Positions 24,695 through 33,405 of a DNA stretch of 64,000 bases are shown here, piece after piece. The position numbers were made by a program, and so were the translations under genes. The notes below the pieces were generated by a model. That model did not search any database. It saw only the letters and a list, made by a program, of their open reading frames with translations, and was not told the origin of the DNA. Numbering within the stretch: position 1 is the first letter of the stretch; every line of letters starts with the position of its first letter. The DNA is from a virus, in IMG/VR virus record IMGVR_UViG_3300025087_000038, positions 1 through 64,000 of that record. One strand, written 5' to 3'.

Positions 24695-24949
24695 GTGATG
24701 TCTAACATAGTAGATTTATTTTGGAAAAAGAAGGCGCAAGAAGACTTTGAAGAAATAGAAGGCCCAAAACGAGAACGAAGGTTTCGAGCTTCAATTTACG
24801 TAGACGTATGGGTAATTGAAACAGACAATATAGAAAATGATAGAGAAGTAGCAAGAAAGGAAGTAGAAGAATACCAAAAAGGGATACCTAATTCGTATAT
24901 TGGAGATATAGGCTGGTTCAAAGGAATGACGTTAGATAGAGAAATATGA
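24695..24949 (+). CDS. Tagged small protein 4 (IVDLFWKKKAQ N-terminus)
   Basis: 84 aa. Begins MMSNIVDLFWKKKAQEDFEE, a slightly diverged form of the cluster tag. The body has a short beta hairpin (RASIYVDVWVIE) and a helix. The function is unknown. RBS AAAGGAGAA. Confidence 0.55.
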   Translation: MMSNIVDLFWKKKAQEDFEEIEGPKRERRFRASIYVDVWVIETDNIENDREVARKEVEEYQKGIPNSYIGDIGWFKGMTLDREI

Positions 24950-24950
24950 A

Positions 24951-25163
24951 ATGGATAAAAGTATCATTAACATATTTTACAAGGAACAAATGAAAAAGAA
25001 AGCAACTACTGACAAATATAAACTAAATAGACTAAAAGAAGAAATAAACAAAATAATAGAAGTAAGAGAACTAACTAAAGAGGATATGCTGAAATTTATG
25101 GAAAAATATGAAGTAGGAATGCACGATTTACAATTTATCATAAATAAAATAAAGGAGAAATAG
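24951..25163 (+). CDS. Tag-like small protein 5, 70 aa
   Basis: Begins MDKSIINIFYKEQMKKKA, which resembles the tag (IINIFYKEQ compared with LINLFWKKEAQ) but is more diverged. The rest is a charged helix-turn-helix. It starts one base after the stop of tagged protein 4. Confidence 0.5.
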   Translation: MDKSIINIFYKEQMKKKATTDKYKLNRLKEEINKIIEVRELTKEDMLKFMEKYEVGMHDLQFIINKIKEK

Positions 25164-25164
25164 T

Positions 25165-25956
25165 ATGCCGATTTTGTCCAATACTTTAATGGAAAATCTA
25201 AGTGACCGACTTGCAAAACAGGTGCAACTTATACTTGCCGGGATTAGGGATGCTAGAGTAATTGGTGGCGGGGAACACTTTGACCGAGTAACAACAGCCG
25301 ACGATTACGATGTGGAAAACGATTTTATAGATGATACGCATTCCTGGGACAAATATGTTAGTGGTCAGTACATATTTCCTGATATAACTGAATTAGCTGA
25401 TTATGTGAATGTGTTCAACACCCATGCTACAAATCAGGGAGCACCCGACTTAAACAGGTTCCTTCAGACATCTGGTATAGATGTAGCCGACTATTTTGCT
25501 GATGTTTATTATTGGATTAGAGGAAATAGACTTTCTGCATACAACGTATTTTATACTACCTCTTTAGATCCTATGGGTACTTTAGATGTAATTTCTTCGG
25601 GAATAGGAACTTTTACAGACGGTTATTCTTTATCAACAAACGGAACGGGAAATTATACGGGACGAGACGACTTAACAGCATTAAACACAGCCGCAGTAAA
25701 TCTTGAATGTTACGCTTCTGGAGTAGGTATCGGCGCAAATGGTTTAGGTGTAAACATAACTTGTAAAAAAGATGACAATACTACTGAGGTAAAAACAGTA
25801 ACTTTTGCAGCTAATGATCCCGTGTGGACAAGTAAAGATATAGGAACAAGTGTAAATAAATATATTGATATTACAAATATGGCTATTGCTACTGGAAGTA
25901 ACGCTAATGACAAAGTAATTGTAAAATCTAAAATATTAAGGGCAATAGCCCTTTAG
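25165..25956 (+). CDS. Virion-type protein, paralogue of the next gene (263 aa)
   Basis: Shares with the following gene the opening MPxxS(N/T)TxxxxxSDRLxKQ, the GGEHF segment, the (I/A)TCKKxxxxTEVKTV strand and the ending (K/R)SKxxRxIAL. The N-terminal part is helical and the C-terminal part beta-rich. It lies between terminator and tail tube genes. No known family recognised; probably a tail or neck structural protein. Confidence 0.6.
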   Translation: MPILSNTLMENLSDRLAKQVQLILAGIRDARVIGGGEHFDRVTTADDYDVENDFIDDTHSWDKYVSGQYIFPDITELADYVNVFNTHATNQGAPDLNRFLQTSGIDVADYFADVYYWIRGNRLSAYNVFYTTSLDPMGTLDVISSGIGTFTDGYSLSTNGTGNYTGRDDLTALNTAAVNLECYASGVGIGANGLGVNITCKKDDNTTEVKTVTFAANDPVWTSKDIGTSVNKYIDITNMAIATGSNANDKVIVKSKILRAIAL

Positions 25957-25965
25957 GAGGATAAA

Positions 25966-26727
25966 ATGCCAGTAGTCTCAACTACAATTTTTAAGACAAT
26001 AAGTGATAGATTGTCAAAACAACACAGTTTAATCAACACCGCTCTCAAAGATGCTGGAGGAGGAACCGAACATTTTACTACTATTACAACTTCAAACGAT
26101 TACAATGTAGAACTTGATTTGAATCAACGTGGTTATGAATTAGATCATGGTTTATCAGGAATAGAAATATTCCCTAGTATACCAGAATTTACAAATATTA
26201 TAAATTCTCATGTAACACACATAACAAATAGAGGGTTACAAACACTAGATCAATATCTTACTTTAAGTGGTACAAATGTATCGTCTGAGTATGATGATTT
26301 GCATTTTGCTATCAAAAATAGTCACCTAAACTCAATCAATGTCTTCGGGCCAGTTATGCAAATGGGGACATATCAAGTAACAAGTGGGTTAAGTGGGGTA
26401 TTCACAGATTTAGATGCTGTAGGAACAGGTAGTGGAAAAGCCGGTTCTGGAAACTATGCTGCAGCGAACTGTGAAATTTATGTAGATACTGGAACCACAA
26501 TAGGCGCCAAAGATGTAAATATAGCTATAACCTGTAAAAAAGAAAATTTAGCAACGGAAGTAAAAACAGTAAAGGTACCAACAGGGGTATCAGGATTGAA
26601 TACTTTTGCAATAGGGATACCAGACACAAATATGTATTTGGATATTTCGGATGTGACACATCAGTCTGGCATGGCTGATGATTTAGTGAAATTTCGGAGT
26701 AAATTAGAACGGATTATAGCGTTATAG
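25966..26727 (+). CDS. Virion-type protein, paralogue of the previous gene (253 aa)
   Basis: Second member of the tandem pair. Same layout and conserved blocks, roughly one third identical by eye, so the duplication is old. AGGAGGATAAAATG start. The stop is followed by AGGAGGA for the next gene. Confidence 0.6.
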   Translation: MPVVSTTIFKTISDRLSKQHSLINTALKDAGGGTEHFTTITTSNDYNVELDLNQRGYELDHGLSGIEIFPSIPEFTNIINSHVTHITNRGLQTLDQYLTLSGTNVSSEYDDLHFAIKNSHLNSINVFGPVMQMGTYQVTSGLSGVFTDLDAVGTGSGKAGSGNYAAANCEIYVDTGTTIGAKDVNIAITCKKENLATEVKTVKVPTGVSGLNTFAIGIPDTNMYLDISDVTHQSGMADDLVKFRSKLERIIAL

Positions 26728-26735
26728 GAGGAACC

Positions 26736-27116
26736 GTGCATCAAGAATTAGAAATAAAATTTAATGGAACAGGCGCTCAAATCCTCCATTTAGGCCCTTT
26801 AGAGTTAAAAGGAGGAGAAACAAAATACTTGCCAATAAAAAATGATATAGCAACATTTGAGCAGTTAAAGAAAATAAGCAGTTTATCGGTAAAAAAGGTG
26901 AGTGTTGCTGATAAAGAAGACAAAAAAGAAGATTTAGGAAAAGATGTGGTAATAAAAGAAGTAAAGAAAAAATACTTTGTAAAATATGTGGGTCATCAAT
27001 TAGAGCGGCCTGTTAGAGGGTTTGGGAGTTTTTATAAGGATGTAGAAAAAGAATTAAAAGTAGAAGAACTTGAACGGTTTAACAATGACAAAGAATTTGT
27101 TGTTAGAGAAGAATAA
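26736..27116 (+). CDS. Hypothetical protein, 126 aa (GTG start)
   Basis: Starts at GTG after AGGAGGAACC. The N-terminal part is beta-like (LEIKFNGTGAQILHLG) and reminiscent of small capsid or neck accessory proteins. The C-terminal part is Lys/Glu-rich. No family recognised. Confidence 0.55.
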   Translation: MHQELEIKFNGTGAQILHLGPLELKGGETKYLPIKNDIATFEQLKKISSLSVKKVSVADKEDKKEDLGKDVVIKEVKKKYFVKYVGHQLERPVRGFGSFYKDVEKELKVEELERFNNDKEFVVREE

Positions 27117-27129
27117 GGAGGAATGAACT

Positions 27130-27960
27130 ATGCCGATGGTATGGCGCGGATATTTATCTTTGGGCGGCGTGGCTGTCCCATGTAACAGTACGGGATTAGA
27201 AATAGAACCAGGGTTTAAATTTAGTGATGATGCAATAACCTCAAAGGGGCATGTAATAAACTATGCCCAGGTACAAAATGCCTATCAAGGAAGTATAGAA
27301 TTTCCGTTAAATAGAGATTTTATGGCTACGTTATGGGCATGGGCAATTACATCTAGAGATACAAGCAAAACAGTTATTTTGTCCCCTGATGGAACAACTG
27401 CATATACATACCCCGAAGCAAGCGGTAAGTGTTTAGTTAAAACACTTACTATTACTGGGGCACAAAATGAGTATATAAAATGTTCACTTGATTTAGTAGC
27501 AACTGGACGTAGCGCTGCTGGAAGTGTGCCTACATATACAGCAACAAGTACTACTAATTTAAATTATACGCCAATACCATATTGGAAAACAAGTTTTATA
27601 TCAACTACTCCTACGGCATATGGCGGCGCAAGCGATGCAACACAGGTAGTATCTTGGAATGTATCAATAAACAATAACCAGTTTGTATTATATACTTTTG
27701 ATTTATCAAATGACCCGCATGATATACAACCGGGTTTAATGGATGTAACAGGAAATGTAGTATTGTATAATGCAAGCAGCACTCCTATACCAAGTGATGG
27801 CGGTAGCTCAACAGTAACTATAGATAATGATAGTTTAACACTTAACTATTTGGTATACACCAAATACGCTATGGAGATGTCTGGCCCGAACGTAAAAGCA
27901 ACGAGGTCATGCGATTTTAGATCAATAGGGAGTACATTAGTAGCTCCAATATACGAATAA
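27130..27960 (+). CDS. Probable major tail tube protein
   Basis: 276 aa, beta-rich with Gly/Ser/Thr content and an opening similar to tail tube proteins (WRGYLSLGGVAVPCNSTG). It contains the recurring SWNVSINNN strand typical of tube folds and ends at APIYE. It is followed by the assembly chaperone gene pair and the tape measure, the classical order of siphophage tails. Confidence 0.6.
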   Translation: MPMVWRGYLSLGGVAVPCNSTGLEIEPGFKFSDDAITSKGHVINYAQVQNAYQGSIEFPLNRDFMATLWAWAITSRDTSKTVILSPDGTTAYTYPEASGKCLVKTLTITGAQNEYIKCSLDLVATGRSAAGSVPTYTATSTTNLNYTPIPYWKTSFISTTPTAYGGASDATQVVSWNVSINNNQFVLYTFDLSNDPHDIQPGLMDVTGNVVLYNASSTPIPSDGGSSTVTIDNDSLTLNYLVYTKYAMEMSGPNVKATRSCDFRSIGSTLVAPIYE

Positions 27961-27989
27961 AAAGTATAATTTAAAGGGAGGAACCCAAA

Positions 27990-28490
27990 ATGGAAGAAAA
28001 GGAAGCAGTAAAAGAACAACCAATAGACTTTACAGTTGGGGAGGGGGAAACATTTAAGGTCAAAATCAGTGTGGATTGTAGCAAAAAGAAACCGGTACCA
28101 ATCATAGGCCCAGTATCTGATGCTTTGCAAGGCAAAGTAAAAGAGATCTGGGCTGAATTTTATTATCAGCAGTTTGGAGTAGAGCAACGGATACACGGGG
28201 AATCGATAGCAATAACAACAGTCTTTGACCCACAAAGTAAGCAGGTAGTAAACCAACGATTTTTAGACGTAGTAAGGTTGGAAGAAAACAGGTTAAAGTA
28301 TTTGTTAAAGGACTGGAACTTAACCGACAGGTTTGGCAAAATAGAGTTAAAACGTGAGAACGGTCAGTTGACAGGAGAAAGTCTAAAAAAAGTGTTAAGT
28401 GTCCAACCAGTAATTCTAAGAGCAATTTTGAATAAAACGTCAATGATACTTGATATGGGAGCAGAAGAAGACTCGGATTTTCCAAGTTAG
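27990..28490 (+). CDS. Tail assembly chaperone, short form (gpG-like)
   Basis: 166 aa. It lies between tail tube and tape measure genes, has an acidic/helical C-terminus and the motif RLKYLLKDWNL, also seen in the paralogue at 30728 (LLRYCLKEWNL). The stop at 28488-28490 is preceded by a TTTT run, and the -1 frame is open for a further 68 codons, giving a possible gpGT-like fusion. Confidence 0.6.
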   Translation: MEEKEAVKEQPIDFTVGEGETFKVKISVDCSKKKPVPIIGPVSDALQGKVKEIWAEFYYQQFGVEQRIHGESIAITTVFDPQSKQVVNQRFLDVVRLEENRLKYLLKDWNLTDRFGKIELKRENGQLTGESLKKVLSVQPVILRAILNKTSMILDMGAEEDSDFPS

Positions 28491-28684
28491 CGAGTGCATA
28501 TTTTTCTCCAGGCAGGCGCGATATTGACGTAAGTGGGGAACCAATTTTATACGAGTACGGAATACTAAAATATTTCCACGAGGAGTTTGGGCTAAACAAA
28601 AAAGAATTGGAGGCTATGGACAGTCGGTGGGTCAAAAAAATGATTGTGTTGGGAAATATCAAAAGCCAAATAACAAGTCACTAA
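28478..28684 (+). CDS. -1 frameshift extension of the tail assembly chaperone (gpGT-like)
   Basis: Reading slips from GAT TTT CCA to the -1 frame at the TTTT run (28478-28481). It then reads through FSKLASAYFSPGRRDID and about 50 further residues to TAA at 28682-28684. No start codon with a ribosome-binding site opens this frame near its beginning. The slip is not a perfect X-XXY-YYZ heptamer (P-site pairing GAT to GGA is weak). Frameshifting in this gene is widely conserved in long-tailed phages. Confidence 0.55.
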   Translation, partial: FSKLASAYFSPGRRDIDVSGEPILYEYGILKYFHEEFGLNKKELEAMDSRWVKKMIVLGNIKSQITSH

Positions 28685-28806
28685 AAGTAGATACATTAAA
28701 AATAGCAAGGGAAGACTACATAAAATTTTTTAAAGGTATATGTAGAATTATACATGATTATAATGCAGTAATAAAAGAGGTTAGAAGAAAAAGGAAAAAG
28801 AAATGA
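28627..28806 (+). CDS. Hypothetical basic protein, about 59 aa (GTG start)
   Basis: An open frame from GTG 28627, overlapping the frameshift extension and ending in an ATGA overlap with the next gene. The C-terminus is very basic (EVRRKRKKK). The start is uncertain. The ATGA coupling and the absence of another gene in this space support it. Confidence 0.4.
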   Translation: MGQKNDCVGKYQKPNNKSLKVDTLKIAREDYIKFFKGICRIIHDYNAVIKEVRRKRKKK

Positions 28807-28976
28807 CTGTATGGTGTTATAATTGTCAAAAACATGCAATAACAAACCAAACAATACAAGATAATATAGACCCAAAATTGGAGACCGTAGAATACAGTTG
28901 CGCAACTTGCAATATTACTTTACAACATCGGTATAGGCAAAAACAAGATTTATTGGTAGAAATACCTAAATTGTAG
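28803..28976 (+). CDS. 57-aa zinc-ribbon protein
   Basis: CYNC near residue 5 and CATC near residue 33 form a likely zinc site. The start overlaps the previous stop (ATGA). Its stop codon TAG lies inside the promoter element TTGTAGTATAAT. Confidence 0.55.
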   Translation: MTVWCYNCQKHAITNQTIQDNIDPKLETVEYSCATCNITLQHRYRQKQDLLVEIPKL

Positions 28977-28982
28977 TATAAT
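28971..28982 (+). promoter_or_regulatory. Promoter element TTGTAGTATAAT (copy a)
   Basis: TATAAT at 28977-28982 with the invariant TTGTAG in front. A TTGGTA about 18 bases upstream could act as a -35. It lies just before the unit starting at 29000. Confidence 0.6.
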
Positions 28983-28999
28983 ATAAGTGGGGAGACAAG

Positions 29000-29179
29000 A
29001 TGAGTAACCTATACGGAGAAAAATTACTAGGAACTGGAAATCACTTAACTGATTACAAAGTAAAATATGTAGAAGTGAAATGCGAAGACTGCAATGGCAA
29101 CGGGTTTAATGAAATAACTGGAGAAGACTGTATGCCCTGTGATGGAACTGGCTCGATAGAAGTAGAAAAGTGGGAATAA
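29000..29179 (+). CDS. DnaJ-type zinc-finger protein, 59 aa
   Basis: Contains two CxxCxGxG motifs (CEDCNGNG and CMPCDGTG), the repeat of the DnaJ cysteine-rich domain. A protein with only one pair of these repeats would bind one zinc ion. Phage versions are common and their function is unknown. Confidence 0.65.
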   Translation: MSNLYGEKLLGTGNHLTDYKVKYVEVKCEDCNGNGFNEITGEDCMPCDGTGSIEVEKWE

Positions 29180-29180
29180 A

Positions 29181-29636
29181 ATGGATACTTTCGAAGAAAG
29201 AGAATTGACTAAAGACAAACAAATAAATGGCCTCTTACAAAATATTAAGAAGAACTTACCTGAATTAAAGAAAGTATTAGAAGAAGTAAAAGGGATAGAT
29301 TATGAAGATGCCTTCTATAGGTTTTATCATCATTCATTTAAGGCATACTATATTCAAGGCTATACAACTGAAATAGTTAAAGTATTAACAAGCGTTTCAC
29401 CGTCTAGCGAAATAGAAAACGAGGATTTTAAACAAATATTAAAAGAAGGCACAAAAGACTGGAAGCATGAACATAACAGTGGATGGCACAAAGAGGTAAG
29501 ACCTATTTTAGAAGCATACTTTCATGCACGATATTTTCTTGAAATGGCAATAAAATATGGCGAGAAATATGATATAGCACCGCACGTAATGGATTACGGT
29601 TGGGCGGCAGTATTATATTTGTATAGGTTAAGATAG
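29181..29636 (+). CDS. Helical hypothetical protein, 151 aa
   Basis: All-helical and rich in Tyr, His and Trp (YHHSFKAYYIQGY, HVMDYGWAAVLYLYRL). No family is named with confidence, although similar short helical proteins are widespread in phages. It starts one base after the preceding stop. Confidence 0.55.
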   Translation: MDTFEERELTKDKQINGLLQNIKKNLPELKKVLEEVKGIDYEDAFYRFYHHSFKAYYIQGYTTEIVKVLTSVSPSSEIENEDFKQILKEGTKDWKHEHNSGWHKEVRPILEAYFHARYFLEMAIKYGEKYDIAPHVMDYGWAAVLYLYRLR

Positions 29637-29652
29637 GAAGGAGAAGAGATAA

Positions 29653-29940
29653 ATGTCTACTGACAATGGTATATACATAATCAAATTTCCAGAAGGCTTT
29701 AGAGTAGCACATTGCCAAGCAATAGAAAGCATTGACTATTATTCTCCTGGGTCAAAAGAAAGAAAGCAAGAATTAAAATGGAGGTTTAGTAAAAGTAAGG
29801 TATTTCAAACATGGCATGATGCTATTTCAAATGCTCGTAATTTAGCAGAAGAAATAAGGAATGATGACTTTTGTCCAATACTTGAATATGGGATACAGTA
29901 TTTAGGAGAATATGAAAGTTGGAGAAAGGATAAAAAATGA
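29653..29940 (+). CDS. Hypothetical protein, 95 aa
   Basis: Mixed alpha/beta with an opening GIYIIKFPEGFRVAH and a WHDAISNARNLAEEI helix. It resembles small conserved phage proteins of unknown function. The stop overlaps the next start (ATGA). Confidence 0.55.
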   Translation: MSTDNGIYIIKFPEGFRVAHCQAIESIDYYSPGSKERKQELKWRFSKSKVFQTWHDAISNARNLAEEIRNDDFCPILEYGIQYLGEYESWRKDKK

Positions 29941-30257
29941 ACATAGGATTTGATGTAACGGATACAATAACAAGATATCCTAAACAATGTAAAGCTTTAA
30001 TAGATTCTCTACATAAAGATGGTTGGAAAATATTTGTGGTAAGTCCTAATGCTATAGATACAATAGAGAATGACTTGTTCCTAACAAAAATAGACAAAGA
30101 AAAAGTAGAAATAATAGTTAGTAGAGATAAATGGGTAGTATGCAAAGAAAAAGAAATAGACATCTTTCTAGACGATTTAGACGATTACCTAGATCCAATG
30201 TTAGAAAATAAGTTAGACATAATGCCCCTAAAAGTAAAAAGGAAGGACATGCTGTAA
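29937..30257 (+). CDS. Small HAD-like hydrolase
   Basis: 106 aa. Motif I is FDVTDTIT at residues 5-12, with nucleophile Asp6 but Thr where many HAD enzymes have the second Asp. A strand-loop VVSPNA follows (motif II-like Ser), and an acidic motif DIFLDDLDDYL lies near residue 75 (motif IV). It is short and cap-less, like phage-encoded nucleotidase or polynucleotide-phosphatase-like HADs. Substrate unknown. Confidence 0.6.
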   Translation: MNIGFDVTDTITRYPKQCKALIDSLHKDGWKIFVVSPNAIDTIENDLFLTKIDKEKVEIIVSRDKWVVCKEKEIDIFLDDLDDYLDPMLENKLDIMPLKVKRKDML

Positions 30258-30712
30258 TGGAAGGCTACTGGTTAAACCTAGACAACGGAAAATATGAAGA
30301 AGTATTTGACCACGCTAACTGGATACATAATCCCGATAACCAGCAGTTAATTGGACTAGATGAGGGTATTGGTCAACAGATTTCAGCATTACCGGATTCT
30401 GATTTTAAAGGAAAGAACCGGGAAAATATTGTTATGCTTGCTACGCAGGGAGATTTAATACGGATACGCAGATATGAAGGGGCAATATCATTTGAGTTTC
30501 AATCAAAAGGGGTAAACAAGGAAAAAGTGTTATTAGCAATATACCAGTTTTTAATTGTTGTTGGAATAGCAGGAGATTATACACAGCTAACAATAACCAA
30601 TCTCAGTAACAATGAATCAGTAGGAATATTGTGGAAAGATTTTAAAGGCAAAGTAGAACAAAATGACTTGGATGGAATTCTAAGGTTAGCACAAAAAGTA
30701 GTAAGAAGATAA
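30257..30712 (+). CDS. Hypothetical protein, 151 aa
   Basis: Mixed alpha/beta with no motif recognised. The start overlaps the preceding stop. It lies between the HAD gene and the second chaperone-like gene, in a set of small genes inserted in the tail operon. Confidence 0.5.
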   Translation: MEGYWLNLDNGKYEEVFDHANWIHNPDNQQLIGLDEGIGQQISALPDSDFKGKNRENIVMLATQGDLIRIRRYEGAISFEFQSKGVNKEKVLLAIYQFLIVVGIAGDYTQLTITNLSNNESVGILWKDFKGKVEQNDLDGILRLAQKVVRR

Positions 30713-30727
30713 AAGGAGGAACCTAAG

Positions 30728-31330
30728 ATGAGCGTAGAACCATTAAATTTAGAAAATGTACCAACAGAAACAACAGTAACAAATTTGGAGTTAGACAAAA
30801 AGGATAGTCAAGAACCAGGTATGACAATAGTAACTGTACAAGGGAAAGAAATTCCTATACCAAAAATAAAAGAGCTTTCGAGTTCAATACCCCCCGGAAC
30901 CGCAGCAGAAGGTGACCATGACGGTAGAGATGGCGACCCAGAACTAGTAAATTTTTTAATGGACGAAAAGGACAAATACATAAAAGTAGAAATAAGGGCA
31001 GATATCGTTGATGGAAAACCAGTAATAAAAGAAGATGGCAAATACCTGATTTGGGCGAAGTTTTTAAGGCCAACGTGGAAGTTGGATAATATTTTAAAGA
31101 ATAAAAGGTTAGGAATGACACAAGAAGGAACAGTAGTATTAGATAACACAAAGTATAATGAAAATCTCTTACGGTACTGTCTAAAAGAATGGAATCTCCC
31201 ACTTCAGTTAATTTTTGGTTTTGATTTAGATAATAATGCCGAATTAAAAAATATAGATAAAATTACAAGTGAAACTGGCGTACATCCTATAATTTTAAAT
31301 GAATTATTAAATAACATAAAAGAGGAATAA
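30728..31330 (+). CDS. Second tail assembly chaperone-like protein
   Basis: 200 aa, directly upstream of the tape measure gene. Its C-terminal half resembles the chaperone at 27990 (LLRYCLKEWNL, then a TGVHPIILNELLN ending similar to VQPVILRAILN). The N-terminal half is acidic and probably disordered. No frameshift extension is visible here. Confidence 0.5.
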   Translation: MSVEPLNLENVPTETTVTNLELDKKDSQEPGMTIVTVQGKEIPIPKIKELSSSIPPGTAAEGDHDGRDGDPELVNFLMDEKDKYIKVEIRADIVDGKPVIKEDGKYLIWAKFLRPTWKLDNILKNKRLGMTQEGTVVLDNTKYNENLLRYCLKEWNLPLQLIFGFDLDNNAELKNIDKITSETGVHPIILNELLNNIKEE

Positions 31331-31345
31331 TTTTAAGGAGTAAGC

Positions 31346-33397
31346 ATGGCTGAGAAATATTCTGACTGGCAAAAAGATGTATTATTTACATTAGTTTCTA
31401 TTAATAAAGTACTTGCCGGTACAAAAGGTAGTAGTGGTTCGCCCAGTAGTTCAGGATTAAGTGGTGGTAAACCTAGGGTAATGGATCCCAGAACTGGCCA
31501 AATGATAGATTTGGATACTTCCAAAATTAAAGCTGCTGAACAATCAGTATCGAGACTTGGTAACGCTTTTAATCTTGCAAAAGGCGGAGCTAAAAATCTT
31601 AAAGAGGCTGTTGGTGCTTTAGATAGCGGTTTACGCGGTTTAACTGGAGTTAGCGTTCTTGGTATAGGTTCTCTTGTTGGTTTAGGTAAAGTTATACGAG
31701 ATGTAACTAGTATTACGGTATCGTATAAAAAAGAACTTTACGAAGTATCAAGAAGCTTTAGTGTTGGTACTTCTAATATGGCAAGTTATAGTAAATTTCT
31801 TAAAGAAATGTCTAGTAGTACTGGAAGAGGAATAATAGAAACAACTAAATTAGTTTCAACATTAAAATCCAGTTATGTAACAGCTAATTTATCTAATGCA
31901 TCTATGAAAAAAATAGTAGAAACCTTATCAAAAGAATTTCCATTTAACTTAGAAGAAGTTACTAAAAAATATATAGAACTTCAGAAAGCTCTTCCTACAG
32001 TAAATAATTTATTAGAAAAAGAGGCGTTAACTCTAGCTGATTTAGCTGATGTTTCCAGAGCTACCGGGGGCGATAAAGACTTCTTTTTAAGACTATATGC
32101 AAGACAGCACGGGGTATTGACGCAAGCTTCAGAAGATATAACTGAATTAACAGAACGAATGCTGCGATTTAATAAAGTAAAAGAAGACTGGCAATTGGGT
32201 TTAGGCGGAGCATTATTTGATTTTGGTATGTCTGCAATGGAACTAGCTTCACATCCCCTTAAGACAAGAGAAGAAACTTTAGAGGGAACATCTGCCTTAG
32301 GAGAAGAACGCGGGGGATTAATAAAAAGAAAAGCGGCAAAACAAGAAGCGTTATCACGACTTATGCCAGGCCCTTTAGGCGGTATTTTTAGAGGGGGGCT
32401 GGAAAAAGAAATAAAAGAGCTAGATTACCAAATTAAAGCGATTGATATCGTTATTCAAAGCACGCGTAATGCAACCATGGCAGAAACTGATAGATTAAAT
32501 AAATTAAAAGCTGAATCAGATGAATATGAAAGACAAAAAGATGCTGCTAATAAACACATAGATATAATTAATATAATAAACCAACGATATGATGCACAAC
32601 TTGGAATTTTAGAAGCTACATATAGGCCGATAATGGAACAAGGTTCCTTTCTTTTATTACAAGTAAATATGTTAGAAAATATAGTATCAGAACGCCAAAA
32701 AATTGTTGATACATTACGAGAGGAAGGAAAAGCCCTTGAGGATAATAAGGAATATCAGGAAGCTCAGACTAATTTAGCACAAGCCGAATTAGCAGTAGCT
32801 CAAAAACGTCAATATATTCAACGTTCCTTTATGGAAAAGATGTTACAGTTACAGCTAGGACTATCAAAAGGAACATACACAATGCCAACAACTATGGGAG
32901 AAGGTTTAACCAAAGGGCCAGGATACAGTCCATTTGCACCGTTAGAACGAGGTGGAACAGGCGGTAAGGCATGGGGAAGTTATAATGCAAAAGGAGAATT
33001 TGAAAAAAGACCGCAGACGGGACCTTACGAAAAGTTTTATCAACGGTTATTTGGTGGAGCTGCTGGATTTAGGAGTCCGCATGAAAAAGTAGTAGAAAAC
33101 AGGTTAAGTGGAATAGAAGACAACACCCAAAAAATGGTAAATACCTTGAATGTACCAACTACTGCTGGAACTACTCCAGTTGCAGGGGGGTCCCCCGCAA
33201 TTACCGGAACAGTTGGGAGTACAGTTACTCCTGTAGCTTCAACTACACCAAGGTGGAATGAATCTCCTTCTTGGGGAAGGGTAAGAGCCGAAGAGGAAAA
33301 ACCTATTCCTATAGCTAAAGAATCAATTAAAGAACTTATAGATGGTTTTATTAATGGACTAAAAGATATTGGTATAAGCATAGTAACGCACCCATAA
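31346..33397 (+). CDS. Tape measure protein
   Basis: 683 aa, long and helical, with a Ser/Gly-rich N-terminus, a hydrophobic segment near residues 95-125 (LRGLTGVSVLGIGSLVGLG) and long coiled coils between about 360 and 500. The C-terminus has Pro/Thr-rich linkers. Position after the chaperone genes and before the distal tail genes fits. About 680 residues implies a tail of the order of 100 nm if all of it spans the tube. Confidence 0.65.
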   Translation: MAEKYSDWQKDVLFTLVSINKVLAGTKGSSGSPSSSGLSGGKPRVMDPRTGQMIDLDTSKIKAAEQSVSRLGNAFNLAKGGAKNLKEAVGALDSGLRGLTGVSVLGIGSLVGLGKVIRDVTSITVSYKKELYEVSRSFSVGTSNMASYSKFLKEMSSSTGRGIIETTKLVSTLKSSYVTANLSNASMKKIVETLSKEFPFNLEEVTKKYIELQKALPTVNNLLEKEALTLADLADVSRATGGDKDFFLRLYARQHGVLTQASEDITELTERMLRFNKVKEDWQLGLGGALFDFGMSAMELASHPLKTREETLEGTSALGEERGGLIKRKAAKQEALSRLMPGPLGGIFRGGLEKEIKELDYQIKAIDIVIQSTRNATMAETDRLNKLKAESDEYERQKDAANKHIDIINIINQRYDAQLGILEATYRPIMEQGSFLLLQVNMLENIVSERQKIVDTLREEGKALEDNKEYQEAQTNLAQAELAVAQKRQYIQRSFMEKMLQLQLGLSKGTYTMPTTMGEGLTKGPGYSPFAPLERGGTGGKAWGSYNAKGEFEKRPQTGPYEKFYQRLFGGAAGFRSPHEKVVENRLSGIEDNTQKMVNTLNVPTTAGTTPVAGGSPAITGTVGSTVTPVASTTPRWNESPSWGRVRAEEEKPIPIAKESIKELIDGFINGLKDIGISIVTHP

Positions 33398-33405
33398 AAG
33401 GAAAA

